NCBI GenBank assembly: GCA_927911515.1
Contig: CAKMQH010000056.1
Coordinates: 1 to 5,811 of the forward strand
From: an uncultured Neisseria sp.
GTDB taxonomy: Bacteria > Pseudomonadota > Gammaproteobacteria > Burkholderiales > Neisseriaceae
Length of the DNA: 5,811 bases
Direction: 5' to 3'
Part shown: one piece after another, positions 1 through 5,660 of the stretch
How positions within the stretch are numbered: the stretch's first letter is position 1
Layout: the number at the start of each line of letters is the position of its first letter
Notes under the pieces: generated by a model
Databases searched by the model: none
What the model was told of the DNA's origin: nothing
The model's input: the letters and a program-made list of their open reading frames with translations, nothing else
Made by a program: the position numbers and the translations under genes

Positions 1-41
1 GATTACAGCCTATCATTCATTGAATCACAGCAGCCACGTTT

Positions 42-53
42 TTCAGACGACCT
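42..53 (-). repeat. DNA uptake sequence, AGGTCGTCTGAA variant
   Basis: The minus strand reads AGGTCGTCTGAA, a perfect 12-mer of the variant Neisseria DNA uptake sequence in which the usual GCCGTCTGAA core has become GTCGTCTGAA. Such words are bound by the pilus protein ComP and bias natural transformation towards DNA of the same group. This copy is single, with no inverted partner nearby, and lies 12 bases outside the IS terminus. It therefore belongs to host DNA rather than to the insertion sequence. Confidence 0.85.
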
Positions 54-64
54 TTTCGTTACCT

Positions 65-80
65 GAGACCTTTGCAAAAT
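65..80 (+). repeat. IS left terminal inverted repeat
   Basis: GAGACCTTTGCAAAAT is the outer end of the IS1106-like elements common in Neisseria. The matching right-end inverted copy (…TTTTGCAAAGGTCTC) is not present in the window. The target-site duplication therefore cannot be read. Confidence 0.6.
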
Positions 81-91
81 TCCCCAAAATC

Positions 92-119
92 CCCTAAATT
101 CCCACCAAGACATTTAGGG
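92..119 (+). promoter_or_regulatory. Hairpin masking the transposase ribosome binding site
   Basis: CCCTAAAT (92-99) and ATTTAGGG (112-119) form a perfect 8-bp stem around a 12-base loop. The 3' arm contains AGGG (116-119), which sits 8 bases before the transposase ATG at 128 and is the only plausible Shine-Dalgarno. Such a stem would hide the ribosome site in transcripts reading in from outside the IS, a known way for insertion sequences to stay silent. Here it is a relic, because the downstream frame is broken. Confidence 0.5.
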
Positions 120-127
120 TATTTCTC

Positions 128-500
128 ATGAGCACCTTCTTCCAGCAAACCGCACAAGCCATGATTGCCAAACACGTCGACCGCTTCCCACTATTGAAGT
201 TGGATCGGTGATTGATTGGCAACCGATCGAACAGTACCTGAATCGTCAAAGAACCCGTTACCTTAGAGACCACCGCGGCCGTCCCGCCATCCACTGCTAT
301 CCATGTTCAAAGCCGTCCTGCTCGGACAATGGCACAGCCTCTCCGATCCCGAACTCGAACCACAGCCTCATCACCCGCATCGATTTCAACCTGTTTTGTC
401 GTTTTGACGAACTGAGCATCCCCGATTACAGCACCTTATGCCGCTACCGCAACTGGCTGGCGCAAGACGACACCCTGTCCGAATTGCTGGAACTGATTAA
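128..500 (+). pseudogene. IS5-family transposase, N-terminal fragment with three frameshifts
   Basis: Translation starts MSTFFQQTAQAMIAKHVDRF, typical of the Neisseria IS1106-like transposases of the IS5 family. The frame hits TGA at 209-211 after 27 codons. Similarity resumes in the next frame (VIDWQPIEQYLNRQRTRYLR from 208), is lost again after GRPA near 288, and runs in a third frame as YPLLSMFKAVLLGQWHSLSD. An extra C at 360-361 then restores the frame for HSLITRIDFNLFCRFDELSI up to LELIN at about 500. The breaks are thus two single-base losses (206-208 and 288-289) and one gain. Full-length proteins of this type are roughly 330 residues with a C-terminal DDE catalytic core, and only about 120 N-terminal residues remain. 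It is certainly non-functional. Confidence 0.8.
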
Positions 501-502
501 CC

Positions 503-514
503 ACCTTTGCAAAA
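503..514 (+). repeat. 12-base direct repeat of the IS terminus
   Basis: ACCTTTGCAAAA here is identical to 68-79 inside the IS left terminus and lies in the same orientation, exactly where transposase similarity ends. An 8-base repeat, AACTGATT, also flanks this point (491-498 and 513-520). The pattern fits truncation by a second IS end or a deletion between short repeats, but either match could be partly chance. Confidence 0.45.
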
Positions 515-535
515 CTGATTGCATTTGGGTAAAAC

Positions 536-579
536 AAAGGTCGTCTGAAAACCTGTTTCCAAGTTTTCAGACGACCTTT
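536..579 (-). terminator. pilC intrinsic terminator built from two uptake sequences
   Basis: Positions 536-552 and 563-579 form a perfect 17-bp stem with a 10-base loop. Each arm contains a full AGGTCGTCTGAA uptake word (538-549 plus strand, 566-577 minus strand). Read on the minus strand, the stem begins 29 bases past the pilC stop and is followed by TTTGTTTTA, a usable U tract. Inverted uptake pairs acting as terminators are a well-known Neisseria arrangement. The hairpin would also block plus-strand readthrough from the IS into pilC antisense. Confidence 0.8.
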
Positions 580-1898
580 CTGTCGGATGCGACGTTTAAC
601 TAAACCAATCAGAAAAACAGCTCACGCCAGCTGATACGTTGCAGACCACAGATACGGCCTTTCACTGTCAGAGATTCCCCTTTATTCAGGAGTAAACTGC
701 GCTGGTCTCCCTCTTTGCCTGAGAAACATTTGTTGTTGGGCGTACCAGAACCCAACCCAAGCTCCTTATCCGTACCAGTTCCACCACTATCACCATCGGC
801 GGTAACAGGATCGTCTGTACGCTTGTTCGGATCGATAAAGGTAAAGCTAACAATACCTTCTTGAGTCAAACCATTGGCGTATTGCGTACCAAAACCGTCC
901 AGTTTACGCGTAAACGTTTCAGGCGTAAAACGCGCGCTACGGCTATTGAGTGCACCGCCGTTATCAGCATTGATGCCGAGGAAGGTTGTACTGGTTTTGG
1001 TTGACTTATTGTTGCTGACAGGCAAACACAAGTCTTTTTCCGCTTCCTCTTTACCGATGGTTTTACCTCCATCGGAAGTGTACTTCCGTATCGTAACGAT
1101 GGCAGTACGCAGAATCATGGTCGGCTTAATGCTGACACGCTCGCCGGAACGCAGATTAATGAACCAGCCTTTATGCGTCTCTTCAATTTTTTCGTTACTC
1201 AGATACAAGGCTTTACCGGTTTGCTGCTGGTTGTTTTCATCGTTATATGACTGCTCTACCTCAGTAATAGTTTGCTCTCGCAGATTTTGCTCAGCAATAT
1301 CTTTATTCGCCTTGTCTTCGAACAAATCTTTCGGTGTTTTATCCAATTTTTGGACGATTCCGTAAATCGATTGCGTCTCAGTATTACTCAAATCACTTTG
1401 GTAGATTTCGCTACCTGTACCGAAAATCACGACGTATTCCTTAGCTCCTTTTCGTGATACGGCAGGAGCCGAGGTAATCGGCTTGCTTGACGAACCTGAG
1501 AAGATTTTGACCGCAGTCCAATTTTTCGGCGTTTCACCGCGCAAGTCGAAGCGGTACATATTACCCCCTCTGTCGCCTGCAAAGGCAAAATCGACAACTC
1601 CGTCAAAATCGGTATCAAGCAGTGTCGGCGTGGACAGACCGCCTACACCGCCCGGCACAATAATTTTCGCCAACTCCTTACCTGCCTTATCTTCTTCTCC
1701 CGCAGACTGACCGCGTTTCTCGCCTGTACCGACTTCTTTACCAAGCATTTCATAAACATATAACGCAGTCTCGTTGGTTGCTGCATCTTTTTCTTCAGCT
1801 GCATAACCACTGGCAAGGAAGCCTGCATAGCGGATATTTTCCTCCAGTTTCGCACTACCATCAGTTTCACGCTTGATGGAAACACGTCCGATCTGTGG

Positions 1899-1906
1899 CG
1901 TACGAT
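1899..1906 (-). other. Single-base deletion site that breaks pilC
   Basis: On the minus strand, 1906-1899 reads ATCGTACG. The upstream frame supplies LGFTI and the downstream frame TPQIGRVSIKRE, and one residue (expected Gly, GGT) is represented by only two bases. There is no homopolymer or short tandem repeat here, so ordinary slipped-strand phase variation is not suggested. A real mutation and a sequencing or assembly error remain equally possible. Confidence 0.75.
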
Positions 1907-3774
1907 AGTAAAGCCCAAATTATTGTCTTTCCCTTTGGCAGTTTCAAACAAAGGAACTTTATCGCTCCAAGCAGCCGCATCCAGACCGGTATTGGTGGTT
2001 TGATCTTCTTTACCGCCTATATTAAGAGCGTATGCACCACGTCCGCCTTGCCCCATCGCGCCAAACATAAAGACACGTTGTTGAAACTTACTGCCTTGTT
2101 CTGCAACAGGTGTCTGACGCAGGGTAAAACCGCCATTCACGCCGTATTTATGCGTTTCAATAGATTTGCCATAATCTTTATCAGCAAAATCTTTCAATAC
2201 CTTAGCAAGCGTAATCGGGTTGCCTGACGCATCGTTTTCACGCTCCATCGCAGAAGGAAGATAGCTGACTTTCAAATCATAAGGATGTTCGCCTGCCGTA
2301 CTTTGGAAAATATGCACCATACCGTCGTTGGCTGCGGCAACCAAATATTTGCGGCGACCATTCTCCTGATTACCGACTGCAGCAACGGAACCGTCCAAAA
2401 TATCGCCCAAATCACGCTCACCTAGATTCCGAGGACGGTATGGGCTGTATGCATTGTCGTTACTACCAACCCTGCCTGTCCAATTGAGCAGCTTTTTCCA
2501 TTCGTCTTTGTCACTATTCTCAATACCGAAATAGGCATTGCTGACTTTATCATCAGGGATGGCGTCGATAAAGTAAGTATTAGAACCTGTGTTAATCAAC
2601 GTTTTACGATTACCGAAAGAAGGTTGAGGGTCGGTATTAGTATCAGTACTGCTCCTTCTGCCTTTTTCATTCAATTTATTAAATAAAATCTGACTACTCC
2701 AAGAACCGGTATTCAGCTTGATGGTTGCCGCCAAATCGGGAATTCCGCTGCTGGAAGTTGCAGGAGCAGTACCACCTTCACCTTCAAATTTCGGGCTTGC
2801 ACTATCATTCGAAATCAGACTGATAATTTTATTAAATGCCTCCAGTAAATCTTTTGGTTGCGCCGCGTTGAAATACCCATCGTCTTGGCTCGCTCCTCTG
2901 GTCAGATACTTTTTACCTGTATCAGAAAGAGTGTTGCCAAAACCGACTGTAAAAGTCTGAACTAACTGCTTGCTATAATCCACCCCTTTAGGGTCGATAT
3001 TAGGATCACCATCCCAACTTACACCCGCCTCATCCTTACCGTTACCGTCAGCTGCAGTTTTAATATCTTTGGAAGCAAGCGTCTTACTGAAAAAGCGGAT
3101 ACCGCCCTCTACACCGTTATAGCCGTCAGTAGTATCCCAAAAGTTGGAAATCCAAGGAGTAGTATTATCATTAGGATTCTCTCGTCGGCATAATCCTCCC
3201 AATTGTGCAGTGGAAAGACCTTTCATCGGAGACGGACCGAAATATTTATATGCAGCAACAAAGGCAGGGTCCCGATAACTCTGCCCTCGCGCAGCGTTAT
3301 ATACGTTGTAGTTGTAGTAAGTCATCCGATACGCGCCATTTCGCTCATTGTTCCAATTATTATTTCCATCATAATTGAAGCGATGGTGAAACTCTGGTCC
3401 TGCAGAAAAACTGCACGACAAGTTGGCATCGCCGTCAGACATCATGACGACATAAGACTTCTGACAGCGGTATTTGATATTCGGCATCACCGTTGTGGCG
3501 ACAACCTCGTAATAACGGCGGGTAGAAGGCGTATAGCCAGACGGACTCATACCGTCCACCAGGTTTTTCATCTGCTCCCATGAAGTATTGAATGTTTCAT
3601 CCCCGTTGGTGTAATTCTTTTTGGTACGCTTTTTGGGATCTGCGTTGTTTGGATCGTTTTCGGTATTGACCAAAGCCTGCAAGCCCCAGTTGAATTTATC
3701 TTTATGCTCATCCAAAACGGCATGCAACGCTTCTTTCGTTACTTCCATCCGCGTTTTATTGGTACCACCTCCCG

Positions 3775-3780
3775 CCCCCC
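3775..3780 (-). repeat. G6 tract in pilC just after the metal-site motif
   Basis: The plus strand has CCCCCC, giving six G on the coding strand within the codons for MGWGAGGG directly after DNSGSM. It is in the correct frame here. The tract is short for a phase-variation switch, but any slip would cut PilC off near residue 70-75. It lies about 40 codons downstream of where the poly-G switch of meningococcal and gonococcal pilC is found. Confidence 0.4.
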
Positions 3781-4061
3781 ATCCCATACTCCCGGAGTTA
3801 TCAATAAAAAACATAATGTTATGTTTAATTTTTGGCTGTTCGGTAATCTGAGATTCGTTTTGCAGGTAAAGCGGGGTTTTGGCAAACTGTGCTTGCGCTT
3901 GCGATGCTGCACCCATCAGGGCGAGTGCGGAGGCGATGCTGTAAATCATCGGACGGACGGTACCGGGGAAACGTGAAAGGTTGTTTTTCATAATGCGTTC
4001 TTTTTTTCGTAAAATCGTCGGTTGACGGATGATGACGTTGTTTTTATTTTCTCGGAATGTG

Positions 4062-4070
4062 ATTCTAACA
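4062..4070 (-). promoter_or_regulatory. Candidate extended -10 promoter of pilC
   Basis: The minus strand reads TGTTAGAAT (4070 to 4062), an extended -10 element (TGn plus TAGAAT), with no good -35 at 16-18 bases. Transcription would start near 4055 and give a leader of about 64 bases. The leader ends in an A7 run (4007-4001) and AAGAACGCATT before the ATG. There is no GGAG-type ribosome site, so translation initiation looks weak. Confidence 0.45.
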
Positions 4071-4080
4071 TTTACAATGT
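4068..4080. promoter_or_regulatory. Short palindrome at the pilC promoter, possible operator
   Basis: ACATT-TAC-AATGT is a perfect 5-base inverted repeat around 3 bases, immediately upstream of the pilC -10 and overlapping its TGn extension. Its placement would suit a repressor, but no known Neisseria regulator consensus is recognised and a dyad this short can arise by chance in AT-rich DNA. Confidence 0.2.
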
Positions 4081-4145
4081 CATTTATGTGCAGTTCCGAA
4101 TATTTTTTGCCTGATACAGGGGACAAATGGTGAAAATGAAACAGA

Positions 4146-4204
4146 CCGCATGATTGTTAAGGTAGAAACTATCTTAGGATACAACTTGAACGATGCGGCT
4201 TTTT
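4146..4204 (+). other. Nested inverted repeats upstream of the carA promoter
   Basis: CCGCAT (4146-4151) pairs with ATGCGG (4193-4198), followed by a T run (4200-4204). Inside lies a second hairpin, 4157-4165 against 4169-4177, with a 3-base loop and 9 pairs including two G-U. The -35 element of the carA promoter lies within this structure. It could be part of a structured RNA started further upstream, or a protein-binding region. No promoter that would transcribe it is convincing. Confidence 0.3.
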
Positions 4205-4214
4205 GACGTAGAAT
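4186..4214 (+). promoter_or_regulatory. Sigma-70 type promoter facing carA
   Basis: TTGAAC (4186-4191), a 17-base spacer and TAGAAT (4209-4214) match the housekeeping consensus at 4 of 6 and 5 of 6 positions with ideal spacing. Transcription would begin near 4220 and give a carA leader of about 174 bases that includes a terminator-like hairpin. A 7-bp dyad, CGTAGAA (4207-4213) with TTCTACG (4222-4228), overlaps the -10 and the start point and could be an operator. Confidence 0.65.
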
Positions 4215-4227
4215 GCATTGCTTCTAC

Positions 4228-4245
4228 GGCATAGGCAGCTATGCC
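4228..4245 (+). promoter_or_regulatory. Leader hairpin enclosing a possible leader-peptide start
   Basis: GGCATAG (4228-4234) and CTATGCC (4239-4245) form a perfect 7-bp stem with a GCAG loop. The ATG at 4241 and its only candidate ribosome site (AGG, 4233-4235) are both inside it. GCAGC (4235-4239) can alternatively pair with GCTGC (4276-4280), the 3' arm of the downstream terminator. That would be a short, weak anti-terminator. Confidence 0.4.
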
Positions 4246-4297
4246 TGAAAAAGCACGTTACGCAGCAAAATCAAGGCTGCGGGGCGTGTTTTTTTAG
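4241..4297 (+). CDS. Candidate 18-residue carA leader peptide
   Basis: ATG at 4241 opens an 18-codon frame, MPEKARYAAKSRLRGVFF, stopping at TAG 4295-4297. Three codons are arginine (CGT 4256, AGG 4274, CGG 4280). The frame spans the whole intrinsic terminator and stops directly after its T tract. A ribosome paused at the first arginine codon would cover the 5' arm at 4261-4266 and prevent the terminator from forming. The predicted transcript starts only about 20 bases upstream. Against it: the ribosome site is weak and folded away, and an 18-codon open frame is not rare by chance. No database family is claimed. Confidence 0.35.
   Translation: MPEKARYAAKSRLRGVFF
4250..4295 (+). terminator. 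Intrinsic terminator in the carA leader, likely attenuator
   Basis: CACGTT (4254-4259) and CGCAGC (4261-4266) pair with GCTGCG (4276-4281) and GGCGTG (4283-4288), counting two G-U pairs and one A/G mismatch, around a 9-base loop. A T7 tract (4289-4295) follows. The A run before the stem extends pairing into the T tract. It points towards carA, yet no plus-strand gene precedes it within the window. A promoter upstream and carA 98 bases downstream make attenuation the simplest role; termination of a small RNA is the main alternative. Confidence 0.7.
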
Positions 4298-4334
4298 CCG
4301 ATATTTTCTCAGGCGGTCTTTTTTGTAAACAATT

Positions 4335-4346
4335 TTCAGACGACCC
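4335..4346 (-). repeat. Near-perfect uptake sequence in the carA leader
   Basis: The minus strand reads GGGTCGTCTGAA, 11 of 12 bases of the variant uptake word, with the 10-base core intact. It is single. The preceding TCTCAGGCGGTC (4313-4316 region and around) resembles a decayed partner, but too loosely to claim. Confidence 0.6.
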
Positions 4347-4383
4347 CTGCCCGTTTCTGCAAACCGACCATCATCAGGCAAAC

Positions 4384-4387
4384 AGGA
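4384..4387 (+). promoter_or_regulatory. carA ribosome binding site
   Basis: AGGA lies 6 bases before the ATG at 4394 and supports that start over the internal Met codons, which come after conserved N-terminal residues. Confidence 0.7.
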
Positions 4388-4393
4388 TTCATC

Positions 4394-5524
4394 ATGACCA
4401 CTCCGGCTCTTCTCGTTCTCGCTGACGGCAGCGTATTTCACGGCACATCAATCGGTTACGAAGGTTCGACTTCCGGCGAAGTCGTGTTCAACACTTCCAT
4501 GACCGGCTATCAGGAAATCCTGACCGACCCGTCCTACTGCAAACAAATCGTTACCCTTACCTACCCCCACATCGGCAATACCGGCACCAACGCCGAAGAC
4601 GAAGAAAGCCGCAGCGTTTATGCCGCAGGCTTGATTATCCGCGACCTGCCGCTGCTGCACAGCAACTTCCGCGCCTCCGAAAGCCTGCACGACTATCTCG
4701 TGCGCAACAAAACCGTCGCCATCGCCGATATCGATACCCGCCGCCTGACTACCCTGTTGCGTGAAAAAGGCTCGCAAGGCGGTGCGATCATGACCGGTGC
4801 GGATGCCACCGTTGAAAAAGCACAAGAACTGATTGCCGCATTCGGCAGCATGGTCGGCAAAGATTTGGCAAAAGAAGTTTCCTGCACAGAAACTTACGAA
4901 TGGACCGAAGGCGAATGGGCGCTGGGCAAAGGTTTCGTTACTCCTACCGAACAGCCTTACCATGTCGTCGCCTACGATTTCGGTGTCAAAACCAACATCC
5001 TGCGCATGCTCGCCTCACGCGGCTGCCGCTTGACCGTCGTTCCGGCGCAAACCAGCGCGGAAGAAGTATTGGCACTCAATCCTGACGGCGTATTCCTGTC
5101 CAACGGCCCCGGCGACCCCGAACCTTGCGACTACGCCATCAAAGCCGTACAAAAACTGATGGAAAGCGGCAAACCGATTTTCGGCATTTGCTTAGGACAC
5201 CAACTGATCAGCCTCGCCATCGGCGCCAAAACCCTGAAAATGCGCTTCAGCCATCACGGTGCCAACCACCCTGTACAAGATTTAGACAGCGGCAAAGTCG
5301 TCATCACCAGCCAAAACCACGGTTTCGCCGTCGATGCCGACACTCTGCCCACCAACGCACGCATTACCCACAAATCCTTGTTCGACAACACCTTGCAAGG
5401 CATCGAACTGACAGACAAACCTGTATTCTGCTTCCAAGGCCACCCCGAAGCCAGCCCGGGCCCGCAAGACGTCGGCTATCTATTCGACAAATTCATTGAC
5501 AATATCAAAGCAGCAAAACAATAA
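4394..5524 (+). CDS. carA: Carbamoyl-phosphate synthase small (glutamine amidotransferase) subunit
   Basis: CarA hydrolyses glutamine and passes ammonia through a tunnel to CarB, which makes carbamoyl phosphate from bicarbonate and ATP for arginine and pyrimidine synthesis in the cytoplasm. The 376-residue product is close to the 382 of E. coli. The N-terminal CPSase small-chain domain covers about 1-150 (LADGSVFHGTSIG, GEVVFNTSMTGYQEILTDPS). The class I amidotransferase domain runs from about 190 to the end: LSNGPGDP at 236-242, nucleophile C266 in FGICLGHQ, and H350 and E352 in QGHPEASPGP. These align with E. coli C269, H353 and E355 at a constant offset of 3, so the enzyme should be active. 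MRFSHHGANHPV has Ser286 where many homologues have Gly, a minor change. carB does not follow within the 287 bases that remain, in line with the split carA/carB known in Neisseria. It is the only intact full-length gene here. Confidence 0.97.
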   Translation: MTTPALLVLADGSVFHGTSIGYEGSTSGEVVFNTSMTGYQEILTDPSYCKQIVTLTYPHIGNTGTNAEDEESRSVYAAGLIIRDLPLLHSNFRASESLHDYLVRNKTVAIADIDTRRLTTLLREKGSQGGAIMTGADATVEKAQELIAAFGSMVGKDLAKEVSCTETYEWTEGEWALGKGFVTPTEQPYHVVAYDFGVKTNILRMLASRGCRLTVVPAQTSAEEVLALNPDGVFLSNGPGDPEPCDYAIKAVQKLMESGKPIFGICLGHQLISLAIGAKTLKMRFSHHGANHPVQDLDSGKVVITSQNHGFAVDADTLPTNARITHKSLFDNTLQGIELTDKPVFCFQGHPEASPGPQDVGYLFDKFIDNIKAAKQ

Positions 5525-5532
5525 AGCTGATT

Positions 5533-5576
5533 TTTTCAGACGGCCACACTCAACTCGACAACAGGCCGTCTGAAAA
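5533..5576 (+). terminator. Inverted uptake-sequence hairpin after carA
   Basis: TTTTCAGACGGCC (5533-5545) and GGCCGTCTGAAAA (5564-5576) form a 13-bp perfect stem with an 18-base loop, starting 8 bases after the carA stop. The right arm holds a perfect AGGCCGTCTGAA uptake word (5563-5574), and the left arm an 11/12 word (5535-5546). There is no T tract after the stem on either strand, so termination may be partial. The uptake-sequence role is firmer than the terminator role. Confidence 0.6.
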
Positions 5577-5590
5577 CCAAACTTCAAAAA

Positions 5591-5596
5591 TATAAA
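5591..5596 (+). promoter_or_regulatory. Possible -10 box of the SemiSWEET gene
   Basis: TATAAA matches the -10 consensus at 5 of 6 positions and lies 65 bases before the next ATG, in AT-rich sequence after the carA hairpin. No good -35 is seen at 16-18 bases upstream. If it is inactive, the gene would depend on readthrough from carA. Confidence 0.3.
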
Positions 5597-5660
5597 TTCA
5601 GCCCCCTCTCAACATCTGTACAGCCTGAAAACCCAATCGTCTAATCAGAAAGGAAAACCA

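Larger units (their letters stand above)
65..514 (+). mobile_element. IS5-family (IS1106-like) insertion sequence remnant, left end only
   Basis: The remnant begins with an IS-type terminus (GAGACCTTTGCAAAAT), continues through a short leader, and carries the first third of a transposase reading frame. The frame stops matching the transposase around 500, and the catalytic DDE core and right terminus are absent. The element cannot move by itself. It lies directly downstream of the pilC terminator and is transcribed towards it. The right limit is uncertain: it is placed at a 12-base repeat of the IS end (503-514). The family call rests on my recognition of the transposase N-terminus and the terminus sequence, and the exact IS name needs a database search. 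Confidence 0.75.
609..3991 (-). pseudogene. pilC: PilC/PilY1-family type IV pilus adhesin and biogenesis protein, frameshifted
   Basis: PilC is an outer-membrane and pilus-tip associated protein that promotes pilus extension and host-cell adhesion, and is also linked to transformation competence. Start chosen at ATG 3991-3989 because it opens a signal peptide (MKNNLSRFPGTVRPMIYSIA…, likely cut after A34 in SQAQA). Upstream in-frame codons from 4126 give no leader. Residues 57-190 show a von Willebrand A domain with a complete metal site: D64-N-S66-G-S68, T154 in SGYTPS and D186 in MMSDGD. From about 530 a PilY1-like beta-propeller follows (DGSVAAVG, YLVAAANDGMVHIF), then a calcium loop DTDFDGVVD at 793-801, and the end ISWRELFF. 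After I696 the frame is lost: the sequence reads ATCGTACG where family logic (LGFT-x-G-TPQIG) needs ATCGGTACG. Restoring one G joins both halves into ~1127 residues, somewhat longer than meningococcal PilC (about 1040). Unrepaired, the product would be 782 residues, the last 86 aberrant, without the calcium loop. The meningococcal poly-G tract in the signal peptide is absent. Confidence 0.88.

Noticed and set aside
1..64. Tail of a gene entering from the left
   Set aside because: Short open stretches exist, but none has recognisable protein similarity and the segment is too short to judge.
874..1365. Plus-strand open frames opposite pilC (also 1895-2227, 2718-2960 and 3203-3583)
   Set aside because: All lie antisense to clearly coding pilC sequence, lack ribosome sites and resemble no family.
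609..1748. Separate gene starting at ATG 1748
   Set aside because: It has no signal peptide or ribosome site, and its frame continues upstream without a stop to the deletion site as obvious PilC sequence (TPQIGRVSIKRE, YAGFLASGYA). It is the second half of pilC.
1899..1906. Programmed ribosomal frameshift in pilC
   Set aside because: There is no slippery heptamer, stimulatory stem or upstream Shine-Dalgarno-like stimulator at the site. A simple one-base loss explains the data.
3992..4126. In-frame extension of PilC to an ATG at 4126
   Set aside because: The extension would place a signal peptide 45 residues inside the protein, and it overlaps the best pilC promoter. The MKNN start at 3991 gives a standard exported N-terminus.
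4205..4230. ArgR operator at the carA promoter
   Set aside because: The GAATGCATTG and CGTAGAA/TTCTACG dyads do not match the known ARG-box pattern well enough to name a regulator.
4448..4963. 171-codon minus-strand open frame inside carA
   Set aside because: carA is unambiguous on the plus strand. The antisense frame is a by-product of GC-skewed codons, has no recognisable domain, and is phenylalanine- and glycine-rich in the way shadow frames are.
5621..5629. CAGCCTGAA as an uptake word of the Kingella/Simonsiella type
   Set aside because: Only the 9-base tail matches; the first three bases of the 12-mer do not, and it is a single occurrence.
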